From contig NZ_VFTZ01000009.1 in the NCBI RefSeq assembly GCF_006440775.1, forward strand, positions 62,001 through 126,000: DNA of 64,000 nt, in the 5' to 3' direction. Source of the stretch: Mesorhizobium sp. B2-7-2. GTDB lineage: Bacteria; Pseudomonadota; Alphaproteobacteria; Rhizobiales; Rhizobiaceae. Shown here in pieces: positions 53,120 to 62,186 of this stretch. A program made the position numbers and the translations under genes. The number at the start of each line of letters is the position of its first letter. Position 1 is the stretch's first letter. Below the pieces are notes generated by a model. It searched no databases and was not told the origin of the DNA. It worked only from the letters and a program-made list of their open reading frames with translations.

Positions 53120-54712
53120 ATGCCCGAAACAATACCCGAAGAGGTTGCGCGCCGCCGCACCTTCGCGATCATCGCGCACCCCGACGCCGGCAAGACCACG
53201 CTCACCGAAAAGCTGCTGCTGTTCGGCGGCGCCATCCAGCTCGCCGGCGAGGTCAAGGCCAAGAAGGACCGCATCCAGACGCGGTCCGACTGGATGAAGA
53301 TCGAGCGCGAGCGCGGCATCTCGGTCGTCACCTCGGTGATGACCTTCGAATATGACGACAATGTCTTCAACCTGCTCGACACGCCCGGCCACGAGGATTT
53401 CGCCGACGACACTTATCGCACGCTGTCGGCGGTGGATTCGGCGGTCATGGTCATCGACGCCGCCAAGGGCATCGAGCCGCGCACGCTGAAATTGTTCGAG
53501 GTCTGCCGGCTGCGCGACATTCCGATCATCACCTTCGTCAACAAGATGGACCGCGAGAGCCGCGATCCATTCGAGATCCTCGACGAGATCGAGCAGAAGC
53601 TGGCGCTGGACACCGCGCCCGTCACCTGGCCGATCGGCCGCGGCAGGACCTTTTCCGGCACCTACCATCTGGCGCTGAACGCGGTGCGCAAGGGCGACGC
53701 GGAAAAGGAGCGCACGCCGGTCAACGGGCCCGATTCCAACCGCGTCGCCGGCCTTTTGCCCGAAAACGAACGCGAGGCCTTCATCGAGGAACTGGAACTC
53801 GCGCGGGAGGCTTGTCGTCCGCTCGACGTGGAGGCCTTTCGCGAAGGCCACCTGACGCCGGTCTATTTCGGCTCGGCGTTGCGCAATTACGGCGTGCGCG
53901 ACCTGATCGAGGCGCTCGGCGCCTACGGCCCGCCGCCGCGCGCCCAGGAAGCCGACGAGCGAACGGTCGAGGCAACGGAGGCGAAGATGACCTCCTTCGT
54001 CTTCAAGATCCAGGCCAACATGGATCCGAACCACCGCGACCGCATCGCCTTCGTGCGTGTCTGCTCGGGCAAGCTTGAGCGCGGCATGAAGGCCAAGCTG
54101 GTACGCACCGGCAAGCCGATGAGCCTGTCGGCGCCGCAGTTCTTCTTCGCCCGCACCCGCGTCACCGCCGACGAGGCCTTCGCCGGCGACGTCGTCGGCA
54201 TCCCCAACCACGGCACGCTGCGCATCGGCGACACGCTGACCGAAGGCGAGGAGATACTGTTCCGCGGCGTGCCGAATTTCGCGCCCGAAATCCTGCGCCG
54301 CGTGCGTCTCGGCGACGCCATGAAGGCTAAGAAGCTGAAGGAAGCGCTGCACCAGATGGCCGAGGAAGGCGTCGTTCAGCTGTTCTCGCCCGAGGACGGC
54401 TCGCCGGCCATCGTCGGCGTCGTCGGCGCGCTGCAGCTCGACGTTCTGAAGGAACGGCTGAACATCGAATACACGCTGCCGGTTGATTTCGAGATGTCGC
54501 GTTTCTCGATCTGCCGCTGGATCTCGGCCGACGACAAGGCGGAAGTCCAGCGTTTCATCGAGGCGCATCGCGGCGACATCGCCCGCGACCTCGACAATGA
54601 TCCGGTCTTCCTCGCCCAGCACGCTTTCTCGCTGAACTACGAAGCCGAGCGCTGGAAAGCGATCCGCTTCGCCGCGGTCAAGGATTACCAGGTCCGCGAC
54701 AAGGCGGCGTAG
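53120..54712 (+). CDS. prfC: Peptide chain release factor 3
   Basis: 530 residues, the usual RF3 length, from the ATG at 53120 (MPETIPEEVARRRTF); the frame is open back to 52976 in the dehalogenase. GTPase motifs: G1 AHPDAGKTT, G2 ERGISVVTSV, G3 DTPGHEDF, G4 NKMD. The domain 2 and RF3-specific C-terminal regions follow. It removes RF1/RF2 from ribosomes after termination. Repeat B1 follows, between it and the convergent VOC gene. Confidence 0.97.
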   Translation: MPETIPEEVARRRTFAIIAHPDAGKTTLTEKLLLFGGAIQLAGEVKAKKDRIQTRSDWMKIERERGISVVTSVMTFEYDDNVFNLLDTPGHEDFADDTYRTLSAVDSAVMVIDAAKGIEPRTLKLFEVCRLRDIPIITFVNKMDRESRDPFEILDEIEQKLALDTAPVTWPIGRGRTFSGTYHLALNAVRKGDAEKERTPVNGPDSNRVAGLLPENEREAFIEELELAREACRPLDVEAFREGHLTPVYFGSALRNYGVRDLIEALGAYGPPPRAQEADERTVEATEAKMTSFVFKIQANMDPNHRDRIAFVRVCSGKLERGMKAKLVRTGKPMSLSAPQFFFARTRVTADEAFAGDVVGIPNHGTLRIGDTLTEGEEILFRGVPNFAPEILRRVRLGDAMKAKKLKEALHQMAEEGVVQLFSPEDGSPAIVGVVGALQLDVLKERLNIEYTLPVDFEMSRFSICRWISADDKAEVQRFIEAHRGDIARDLDNDPVFLAQHAFSLNYEAERWKAIRFAAVKDYQVRDKAA

Positions 54713-54721
54713 CGCTGTTTT

Positions 54722-54872
54722 CCCTTCCCCCCTTGTGGGGGAAGGTGGCCTCGCGAAGCGAGGTCGGATGAGGGTTGTTCCAGGGAACGCAGACGCCTCA
54801 CTCCGCTGGAACACCCCTCATCCGTCTCGGCGCTTGCGCGCCGATCCACCTTCTCCCACAAGGGGAGAAGGA
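54722..54872. repeat. Intergenic double-hairpin repeat, family B, copy B1
   Basis: Between convergent prfC and the VOC gene. Outer ends CCTTCCCCCCTTGTGGGGGA and CCACAAGGGGAGAAGG; inner half-stems CCTCGC (54749-54754) with GCGAGG (54758-54763), and CGGCGC (54828-54833) with GCGCCG (54838-54843). The motif GGATGAGGG/CCCTCATCC flanks each inner stem. A second copy is at 58412-58596. Confidence 0.9.
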
Positions 54873-54880
54873 AAAAGTGA

Positions 54881-55351
54881 TCACCCCTTCGCCGCTTCCT
54901 CAAGCCTGTCGATTTCGATCTTGCCCATCTGCATCATCGCGTCCATGACGCGGCCAGCCTTGGCCCGGTCTGGATCCTGAAGCAGCCGCGGCAACTGCTT
55001 CGGCACCACCTGCCAGGAAACACCGAACTTGTCCTTCAGCCAGCCGCAAGGGCCGGGCTGGCCGCCGCCTTCGGTCAGCCTGGTCCAGAAATGATCGACC
55101 TCAGCTTGCGTCTTGCAGTCGATCGACAGCGAGATCGCTTCGGTGAAGTTGTACTGCGGCCCGCCGTTCAGCGCCTGGAAAACTACCCCGTCGAGCTCGA
55201 ACGAGGCGACCAGCACCTGGCCTTGCTGAGGATGCCCCTCGGGCCAGCGCGTCACACTCAGCACCTTCGAATTCTCGAAGATGGAGATGTAGTGGTTCAT
55301 CGCCTGTTCGGCCTGGGTGTCGAACCACAGGAAGGTGGTGATCTTCTGCAT
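54881..55351 (-). CDS. VOC family protein (PhnB/3-demethylubiquinone MT-like)
   Basis: 156 residues from the ATG at 55351 (MQKITTFLWFDTQAEQAM), with AAAGGAAAAGA upstream. Features: FYISIF-like start of the fold seen as NHYISIFENSKVLSVTRWPEG, then FQALNGGPQYNFTEAISL and GGQPGPCGWLKDKFGVSWQVVP, the 3-dmu-9_3-mt/PhnB type glyoxalase-fold family. Function is unknown. Third gene of an ArsR-AHSA1-VOC operon. Confidence 0.9.
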   Translation of the reverse strand: MQKITTFLWFDTQAEQAMNHYISIFENSKVLSVTRWPEGHPQQGQVLVASFELDGVVFQALNGGPQYNFTEAISLSIDCKTQAEVDHFWTRLTEGGGQPGPCGWLKDKFGVSWQVVPKQLPRLLQDPDRAKAGRVMDAMMQMGKIEIDRLEEAAKG

Positions 55352-55383
55352 CGTCTTTTCCTTTGCGCTTTTCATATGAAAGG

Positions 55384-55914
55384 TCAGGCGGCGCCCTTGG
55401 CGGCGGTGTCGTGAAGGGAACCGAGATAGGCATCGAGCTGTGCGTAACTGCCGGCCATGCCTGACGTCATGCCGGTGCCGAGCGCGCCGTCGCGCGCGGC
55501 TTGCGACACGTAGAGGATCGTTTGCGTCAGCAGCGTCTTGCCCTCGGCCTCGGTGAAGGCCACGGTTCCAAGCGTCTCACCGCCGGTCCAGTCCTCGTCG
55601 AAAAGCTCACTGGCCACGATCAGGCTCGGCCGGATGATCTCGCGATAGGTGGCGCTCATGCCCATCGGCTGGCCGTCGCGATGCCGCCACACATAGCGCG
55701 CCGACCCGCCCACCCTGAGGTCGACCTCGCAAGTCTCCAGCCGCCAGCCATCCGGGCCATGCAGCCAGCCCTTGAGCAGTTCCGGGACGGTCCAGCAATC
55801 GAACACCATCGGACGCGGCGCGTCGAAGACGCGGGTTATGCGGACCTCGCGATCGCTGGGGGTTGTAACGGTCAGCGTCGCGACGGTGGAGCGTGGCAAT
55901 CTCGTGGTGCTCAT
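55384..55914 (-). CDS. SRPBCC/AHSA1 domain protein
   Basis: 176 residues from the ATG at 55914 (MSTTRLPRSTVATL). START-like fold signature: REVRITRVFDAPRPMVFDCW, then DLRVGGSARYVWRHRDGQPM and GMSATYREIIRPSLIV. AHSA1-type proteins bind hydrophobic ligands; partners are often an ArsR regulator and a VOC protein, as here. The start is followed by clear family sequence; the extra frame upstream to 55974 is unlikely. Middle gene of the operon. Confidence 0.9.
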   Translation of the reverse strand: MSTTRLPRSTVATLTVTTPSDREVRITRVFDAPRPMVFDCWTVPELLKGWLHGPDGWRLETCEVDLRVGGSARYVWRHRDGQPMGMSATYREIIRPSLIVASELFDEDWTGGETLGTVAFTEAEGKTLLTQTILYVSQAARDGALGTGMTSGMAGSYAQLDAYLGSLHDTAAKGAA

Positions 55915-56028
55915 GGAATGTCCTCTCTGTGTTCGCTTGTCCCAAGGACGTCCGGCCGCGCGCTGGTCCGACACGACTGCTATTTTTCTGATTGGGCCGT
56001 GCCATAGGTCGGGTACGTGCGGCTTCGG

Positions 56029-56373
56029 CTATTGTTCCGCCTCGCCGGGGCTCTTGCTGGCCTGCAGCGCACCCAGCAACGCATCGAGCCGCTGGAAATT
56101 ACCTTCCCAAATCTTGCGATAACGCTCCAACCACTCCGTGGCTTCGGCCAGTGGCTTCACTTCGAGCCGGCATGGCCTGCGCTGGGCGTCACGGCTGCGC
56201 GAGATCAGGCCTGCGCTCTCAAGCACTTTGAGATGCTTCGAGATCGACGGCTGGCTCATGGCGAAGGGCTCGGCAAGCTCCATCACCGAGGCCTCTCCAT
56301 CGATGAGCCGGGCCAGAATGGCGCGCCGCGTCGGGTCGGAAAGTGCTGCAAACGTAGCGTCGAGTTGATTCAC
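56029..56373 (-). CDS. ArsR family transcriptional regulator
   Basis: 114 residues from a GTG start. Winged helix-turn-helix: FAALSDPTRRAILARLIDGE then MSQPSISKHLKVLESAGLIS, typical of the ArsR branch that heads AHSA1 operons; no metal-binding cysteine box is present. It likely represses its own operon (AHSA1 and VOC genes downstream). An inverted repeat overlaps its promoter (56379-56434). No Shine-Dalgarno is visible. Confidence 0.92.
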   Translation of the reverse strand: MNQLDATFAALSDPTRRAILARLIDGEASVMELAEPFAMSQPSISKHLKVLESAGLISRSRDAQRRPCRLEVKPLAEATEWLERYRKIWEGNFQRLDALLGALQASKSPGEAEQ

Positions 56374-56378
56374 GTTGG

Positions 56379-56434
56379 ATAGCCAATCAGTTATATTCCT
56401 AAGTGGCTATATACAAATCGACGTCGATGGTCAA
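56379..56434 (-). promoter_or_regulatory. Promoter and inverted repeat of the ArsR operon
   Basis: On the minus strand TTGACC (56434-56429), 17-bp spacer, TATAGC (56411-56406). The inverted repeat ATAGCCA (56379-56385) and TGGCTAT (56404-56410) has an 18-base spacer and overlaps the -10, as expected of an ArsR operator. Confidence 0.5.
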
Positions 56435-56556
56435 CCAGCTTTCTGGCGCAGTGCAAAATGGTGGTCATGCCGGGCCGTGATCGCTATAACCGCTGCCGAC
56501 TAAATTCGAGCGCCGCCCGCCGCGCATCGGTGTGGCCAGCCAGCAAGGACAATCGA

Positions 56557-58401
56557 ATGCCCGCCTATCGTTCCCGCACCACCACCCATGGCCGCAACAT
56601 GGCCGGCGCTCGCGGCCTCTGGCGCGCCACCGGCATGAAGGATTCGGATTTCGGCAAGCCGATCATCGCGGTGGTGAATTCCTTCACCCAGTTCGTGCCG
56701 GGCCATGTCCATCTGAAGGATCTCGGCCAGCTCGTTGCGCGCGAGATCGAGAAGGCCGGGGGCGTCGCCAAGGAATTCAACACCATCGCGGTCGACGACG
56801 GCATCGCGATGGGTCACGACGGCATGCTCTATTCGCTGCCGTCGCGCGAGCTGATCGCGGATTCCGTCGAATACATGGTCAACGCGCATTGCGCCGACGC
56901 CATGGTCTGCATCTCCAACTGCGACAAGATCACCCCCGGCATGCTGATGGCTTCGCTGCGCCTCAATATCCCGACCGTCTTCGTCTCGGGCGGCCCGATG
57001 GAGGCCGGCAAGGTGGTGCTGGCCGGCAAGGCGCAGGCGCTCGATCTGGTCGACGCCATGGTCGCGGCCGCCGACGACAAGATCTCCGACGAGGACGTTA
57101 AGGTCATCGAGCGCTCGGCCTGCCCGACCTGCGGCTCCTGCTCCGGCATGTTCACCGCCAATTCGATGAACTGCCTGACCGAGGCGCTGGGTCTGTCGCT
57201 GCCGGGCAACGGCTCCACGTTGGCCACCCATGCCGACCGCAAGCGCCTGTTCGTCGAGGCCGGCCATCTCGTCGTCGATCTCGCCCAGCGCTATTACGAG
57301 CAGGACGACGAAACGGCACTGCCGCGCAGCATCGCCTCCAAGGGCGCCTTCGAGAACGCGATGGCGCTCGACATCGCCATGGGCGGCTCGACCAACACGG
57401 TGCTGCACATCCTTGCCGCAGCCCATGAGGGCGAGGTCGGCTTCACCATGGAGGACATCGATCGTCTGTCGCGCCGGGTGCCGGTGCTCTGCAAGGTGGC
57501 GCCGGCCAAGTCCGATGTCCACATGGAAGACGTCCACCGCGCCGGCGGCATCATGGCCATTCTCGGCCAGCTCGACCAGGCCGGCCTGATCAATCGCGAC
57601 CTGCCGACCGTGCATACGGCGACCCTCGGCGAGGCCCTCGACCACTGGGATATTTCGCGCACCTCTGCCGAAAACGTCCGCGACTTCTTCCTCGCCGCTC
57701 CCGGCGGCGTGCCGACCCAGGTCGCTTTCAGCCAGGACCGCCGCTGGGACGAGCTCGACACCAACCGCGAGACGGGCGTCATCCGCTCGGCAAAGACGCC
57801 TTTCTCGAAGGATGGCGGTCTTGCCGTGCTGAAGGGCAATCTGGCGCTCGACGGCTGCATCGTGAAGACGGCGGGCGTCGATGAATCCATCCTGAAATTC
57901 ACCGGTCCGGCTCGCGTCTTCGAAAGCCAGGATGCCTCCGTCAAGGCGATCCTCGGCAATGAGATCAAGTCCGGTGACATCGTCGTCATCCGCTACGAGG
58001 GACCGCGCGGCGGCCCCGGCATGCAGGAAATGCTCTACCCGACCAGCTACCTGAAGTCGAAGGGCCTCGGCAAAGCCTGCGCGCTGATCACCGACGGCCG
58101 CTTCTCCGGCGGCACGTCGGGCCTGTCCATCGGCCATGTTTCGCCGGAAGCCGCCGAAGGCGGCGCGATCGGCCTGGTCCAGGAAGGCGACACGATCGAG
58201 ATCGACATCCCCAATCGCAAGATCAATCTCGCCGTCAGCGAGGCCGAGCTCGATGCTCGCCGCAGGGCGATGGCGGCGAAGGGCGCCGACGCCTGGAAAC
58301 CGGCCGAGAAGCGCAAGCGCAAGGTGACGACGGCATTGCGTGCCTATGCGGCTTTCGCCACCAGCGCCGACAAGGGCGCGGTCAGGAAAGTGCCGGAGTA
58401 A
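56557..58401 (+). CDS. ilvD: Dihydroxy-acid dehydratase
   Basis: 614 residues, the normal length, from the ATG at 56557 ([20 protein letters not shown]), with AAGGAC upstream. Cluster-binding cysteines are in [10 protein letters not shown] (C122) and [11 protein letters not shown] (C189, C192, C195). The C-terminal part has [14 protein letters not shown]. It dehydrates dihydroxy-acids in valine, leucine and isoleucine synthesis using a Fe-S cluster. Stand-alone. Repeat B2 follows. Confidence 0.97.
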   Translation: MPAYRSRTTTHGRNMAGARGLWRATGMKDSDFGKPIIAVVNSFTQFVPGHVHLKDLGQLVAREIEKAGGVAKEFNTIAVDDGIAMGHDGMLYSLPSRELIADSVEYMVNAHCADAMVCISNCDKITPGMLMASLRLNIPTVFVSGGPMEAGKVVLAGKAQALDLVDAMVAAADDKISDEDVKVIERSACPTCGSCSGMFTANSMNCLTEALGLSLPGNGSTLATHADRKRLFVEAGHLVVDLAQRYYEQDDETALPRSIASKGAFENAMALDIAMGGSTNTVLHILAAAHEGEVGFTMEDIDRLSRRVPVLCKVAPAKSDVHMEDVHRAGGIMAILGQLDQAGLINRDLPTVHTATLGEALDHWDISRTSAENVRDFFLAAPGGVPTQVAFSQDRRWDELDTNRETGVIRSAKTPFSKDGGLAVLKGNLALDGCIVKTAGVDESILKFTGPARVFESQDASVKAILGNEIKSGDIVVIRYEGPRGGPGMQEMLYPTSYLKSKGLGKACALITDGRFSGGTSGLSIGHVSPEAAEGGAIGLVQEGDTIEIDIPNRKINLAVSEAELDARRRAMAAKGADAWKPAEKRKRKVTTALRAYAAFATSADKGAVRKVPE

Positions 58402-58411
58402 GGAGCGCTTC

Positions 58412-58596
58412 CCCTTCTCCCCTTGTGGGAGAAGGTGGATCGGCGCGCAGCGCCGAGACGGATGAGGGGTGCTCCAGCGGAGTGAGACGTCGAAGATTGA
58501 AGGAATCCGCGCGCTTAATTCTGCTGCGTCGCGATCCTTCCAACACCCCTCATCCGTCGCCTTCGGCGACACCTTCTCCCGCAAGGGGAGAAGGAG
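58412..58596. repeat. Intergenic double-hairpin repeat, family B, copy B2
   Basis: Between convergent ilvD and the ABC exporter gene, filling the 205-bp gap. Outer ends CCCCTTCTCCCCTTGTGGGA and CGCAAGGGGAGAAGG. The left inner stem is CGGCGC with GCGCCG, the right one TCGCC with GGCGA around TTC. GGATGAGGGG and CCCCTCATCC flank the inner part. Same architecture as B1 with different inner stems and a different central spacer. Confidence 0.9.
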
Positions 58597-58606
58597 AGGC
58601 GCTGCG

Positions 58607-60361
58607 TCACGGCATCAGCTGATATTCATAAAGCTTCTGGTAGAGCCCGCCCTGCTTGAGCAGCGTCTTGTGCGGGCCGCTTTCCACCACCTTGCCCTTT
58701 TCCAGCACCACGATCGTGTCGGCCTGGTGCACGGTCGACAGCCGGTGCGCGATCACGATCGTCGTGCGCCCGACGGTAAGCTGCTGCAGGGCGTCGCGGA
58801 ACAGCGCTTCCGATTCGGCATCGAGCGCGCTGGTCGCCTCGTCGAGCAACAGGATCTCGGCGTTGCGCAGCATGGCGCGCGCGATCGAAATGCGCTGGCG
58901 CTGGCCCCCGGACAATAGCGAGCCGTTCTCGCCGACCTCCGTGTCGTAACCCTTGGTCATGGCGCTGATGAAGTCGTGCGCGTTGGCGGCCTTGGCGGCG
59001 GCGATCACCTCTTCGTTGGTCGCGTCCTCGCGGCCGAGGCGGATGTTGTGCATGACCGTGCCGGCAAACAGGAACGTGTCCTGGCTGACATAGGCGATCT
59101 TGCGCCTGAGCGAATCGAGCGTCGCGAACGAGATGTCCTGGCCGTCGAACATCACCTTGCCGGTCTGCGGATCATACATGCGCATGATCAAGTTCAGGAT
59201 CGTCGACTTGCCGCTGCCCGACGGTCCGACCAGCGCCGTCATCTTGCCGGCGTCAAGCGTCAGGTTGAATCCTTCGAACACCGGCGGGCTTTCCGGATAG
59301 GCGAAGCCGACATTGTCGAAGCGGATTTCCCCCGGACCGGGTTGCAGCGGCGTTGCGCCGGGTTTCTCGGCCAGCGTCAGCGGCCGGTCGGCGAGCTGGA
59401 ACATCATGCGCACGCCGACAATGCCCGTCTCCAGCGAGATGCGGACGCGGGCCAGGCGCTTTGCCGGCTCATAGGCCAGCAGCAGCGCGGCGATGAAGGC
59501 CATGATGTTGCCTGGCATCTGGCCGCCCTGCAGCACCAGCAGGCCGCTGACCAGCACGGCGCCGGCAATCGCCAGCCCGGCCAGCGTTTCCATCACCGGG
59601 CTGGTGGCGGCTTCCAGCGTGGCGATGTTGTTCGCACGGGTTTCGACGTCCGACACCGCCTTGTGCATGCGCCTGCGCATCGCGGCTTCGAGATTGAAGG
59701 ATTTGACGACCCGCACGCCGATCGCCGTTTCCTGCATCACATGCACGATCTGGCCGAGCGAGATGAATTCCATCGCCGCGATCTTGCGGACGCGTCTCAG
59801 GATGCGGTTGACGCCATAGATCGCCACCGGTCCGACGACGAAGCAGATCAGCGACAGCGCCGGCTGCTGCCAGACCATGACCATCACCAGCACAACCAAC
59901 GTCACCAGGTCCCGCACATAGGACGTGACGACGAGGTCGAGCACGCTGCGCGCCGCCTGCGCGTTGTTGGTCATGCGGGTGATCAGGTCGGAAGACGAGG
60001 TCGAATGGTAGAATTCGATGCCTTGCGCCAGGATACGGTCGTAGATCTTGCGCTGCCGGTCGGCAATGATGGCATTGCCGACGCGGCTCATGAAATAGGT
60101 CTGGACGAAAGTCGCGATGCCCTTGAGAACAAAGATCGCCGCCACACCCCCGGCAATCAGGTTGACGCGGTCTATCCGCTTATAGACCACGAACTCGTTG
60201 GTGATTTCGCGCAGGATCCAGGCGCTTGCCCCCGTCATGAGGGCGACCACCAGCATCGACAATATGGCCGCGCCATAGCCGAACTTATGGTCATGGAAGG
60301 ATTCTCTTACCAGCCTCGCGATGAGGCGTTGGTTTTCCGTCGAGCGGAAGAAGCGAAACAA
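58607..60361 (-). CDS. ABC exporter, fused permease-ATPase (MsbA-like)
   Basis: 584 residues. Six membrane helices fill about residues 25-310, followed by the nucleotide-binding domain: Walker A GPSGSGKST near 378, Q-loop VSQDTFLF, signature LLSGGQRQRISIAR, Walker B ILLLDEATSALD and the H-loop AHRLSTV. A half-transporter forming homodimers in the inner membrane, of the lipid A/multidrug/glucan exporter class. Substrate not determined. Its neighbours give no hint. Confidence 0.93.
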   Translation of the reverse strand: MFRFFRSTENQRLIARLVRESFHDHKFGYGAAILSMLVVALMTGASAWILREITNEFVVYKRIDRVNLIAGGVAAIFVLKGIATFVQTYFMSRVGNAIIADRQRKIYDRILAQGIEFYHSTSSSDLITRMTNNAQAARSVLDLVVTSYVRDLVTLVVLVMVMVWQQPALSLICFVVGPVAIYGVNRILRRVRKIAAMEFISLGQIVHVMQETAIGVRVVKSFNLEAAMRRRMHKAVSDVETRANNIATLEAATSPVMETLAGLAIAGAVLVSGLLVLQGGQMPGNIMAFIAALLLAYEPAKRLARVRISLETGIVGVRMMFQLADRPLTLAEKPGATPLQPGPGEIRFDNVGFAYPESPPVFEGFNLTLDAGKMTALVGPSGSGKSTILNLIMRMYDPQTGKVMFDGQDISFATLDSLRRKIAYVSQDTFLFAGTVMHNIRLGREDATNEEVIAAAKAANAHDFISAMTKGYDTEVGENGSLLSGGQRQRISIARAMLRNAEILLLDEATSALDAESEALFRDALQQLTVGRTTIVIAHRLSTVHQADTIVVLEKGKVVESGPHKTLLKQGGLYQKLYEYQLMP

Positions 60362-60535
60362 CGGCCGATCCTATGGCTGGCTGCGAGAAATTCGGATTCG
60401 CCACAATGGCGCGTGGCGGCTTATAGAGCGAGTTGAGACCGGATGGAACCTTTCGCCATCGAGGGAAAGAAAAGGCTGCGGCAGGCTGTCTTTTCGGTCA
60501 CGATGTTGCCGATTCCTGGAAAAGGGTGACGACAG

Positions 60536-61816
60536 ATGGATTTCGACTTGATCATGCGCGGCGGCACGCTGCCGGATGGCAGGATTGCCGATATCGGCAT
60601 TGCCGGCGAGACCATCGTCGCGATCGAACCAAAGCTCGAGGGTTCGGCGCCGGCCGAAATCGACGCGAGCGGCAATCTCGTCTCGCCGCCCTTCGTCGAC
60701 CCGCATTTCCATATGGATGCAACGCTGTCCTACGGCATTCCGCGCATCAATGCGTCAGGCACGCTGCTCGAAGGCATCGCGCTATGGGGCGAGCTGAAGC
60801 CGCTGCTGACGCATGAGGCCGTGCGCGAGCGCGCGCTCGCCTATTGCGACTGGGCCGTGTCGATGGGCTTGCTCGCCATCCGCAGCCATGTCGATGTCTG
60901 CGACGACCGGCTGCTCGCGGTGGAAGCCCTGCTCGATGTCAAGAAAACCGTCGCGCCCTATATCGACCTGCAACTGGTCGCCTTTCCGCAGGATGGCCTC
61001 TACCGCTCGCCCAATGCTCGTGAAAACACCATCCGCGCGCTCGACATGGGCGTCGACATCGTCGGCGGCATCCCGCATTTCGAGCGCACCATGGCCGAGG
61101 GCGCCCGCTCGGTGACGGAGCTTTGCGAGATCGCGGCCAAACGCGGCCTGATGGTCGACATGCATTGCGACGAGACCGACGATCCGCTGTCGCGCCATAT
61201 CGAGCAACTGGCCTATGAAACGCAGCGCCTTGGATTGCAGGGCAGGGTGGCCGGGTCGCACCTCACATCGATGCATTCGATGGACAATTATTACGTCTCG
61301 AAGCTTTTGCCGCTCATCGCCGAGGCCGGTGTATCGGCAATCCCCAATCCGCTGATCAACATCATGTTGCAGGGGCGCCACGACACCTTCCCGAAGCGGC
61401 GCGGCCTGACCCGGGTCAAGGAGATGCAGGCGCTCGGCATCAGCGTCGGCTGGGGCCAGGATTGCGTGCTCGATCCCTGGTATTCGCTGGGCACCGCCGA
61501 CATGCTCGACGTCGCCTTCATGGGCCTGCATGTCGCGCAGATGTCGAGCCCTGCCGACATGGCGCGCTGCTTCGACATGGTGACCAACGTCAACGCCGCC
61601 ATCATGGGGCTCGATCATCTGGGCCTGGCGGTCGGCAAGCGGGCGAGCCTCGTCGTGCTCGATGCCGGCAATGCGATCGAGGCCGTTCGCCTGCGTCCCG
61701 AGCGCCTCTGCGTCATCGCCAGGGGCAAGGTGGTGGCCGAACGCACTAGCCAGGAGACACGGCTGTCGATCGCGGGACGGCCGGCGCAAGTGAACCGGCG
61801 GCATAAAACAGCGTAG
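60536..61816 (+). CDS. Amidohydrolase family protein, cytosine deaminase-like
   Basis: 426 residues. TIM-barrel amidohydrolase with metal ligands in PHFHMDATLS (HxH), HCDETDDP and GSHLTSMHSMD, and the catalytic aspartate in GWGQDCVLDPW. This pattern is that of CodA-type cytosine deaminases, which convert cytosine to uracil; related isoguanine or creatinine-type deaminases are alternatives. Stand-alone. The 370-bp gap behind holds repeat A5. Confidence 0.88.
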   Translation: MDFDLIMRGGTLPDGRIADIGIAGETIVAIEPKLEGSAPAEIDASGNLVSPPFVDPHFHMDATLSYGIPRINASGTLLEGIALWGELKPLLTHEAVRERALAYCDWAVSMGLLAIRSHVDVCDDRLLAVEALLDVKKTVAPYIDLQLVAFPQDGLYRSPNARENTIRALDMGVDIVGGIPHFERTMAEGARSVTELCEIAAKRGLMVDMHCDETDDPLSRHIEQLAYETQRLGLQGRVAGSHLTSMHSMDNYYVSKLLPLIAEAGVSAIPNPLINIMLQGRHDTFPKRRGLTRVKEMQALGISVGWGQDCVLDPWYSLGTADMLDVAFMGLHVAQMSSPADMARCFDMVTNVNAAIMGLDHLGLAVGKRASLVVLDAGNAIEAVRLRPERLCVIARGKVVAERTSQETRLSIAGRPAQVNRRHKTA

Positions 61817-61843
61817 GTTCTCTGCCTCCCGGGTTGACCACTC

Positions 61844-62084
61844 GCATTGGCGGCGCTTTCGCCGGAGCTTCGTCATCCACGGGCGGAGCGGGAGCGAAGC
61901 GGACGCGCAGACCCGAGGATCCATGCCGTGGCCTCGCGCGAAGGGCGGAGGCGGCGCAGGACAAAGGTCGTTCTGCATCGCTGCGACGCCTAGAGGTAAC
62001 GGCATGGATTCTATGGTCTGCGCCGCGTCGCTTCGCTCCTTGCTTCGCCATAGAATGACGAAGTCACGAGCGTTCATGCCAATC
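61844..62084. repeat. Intergenic double-hairpin repeat, family A, copy A5 (mosaic)
   Basis: Lies in the 370-bp gap between the amidohydrolase and the EamA gene. The left half is of the CATCCACGGGCGG...CCGAGGATCC type as in A1 and A4, but the right half has the stem ATTCTATGG (62008-62016) with CCATAGAAT (62048-62056), as in A3. The element is thus a mosaic of two half types. Outer end GCCAATC at 62078-62084. No gene was seen in the rest of the gap. Confidence 0.9.
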
Positions 62085-62186
62085 GCGAACCGTTCATGAT
62101 ACTTTGCGCTTCGGTCAACCTCGATTCCCGGCGCTGGTCTTACGAATTTCCCTCGTCAAACCCCTGGCTTGCGGCTAGGGAGCGGC

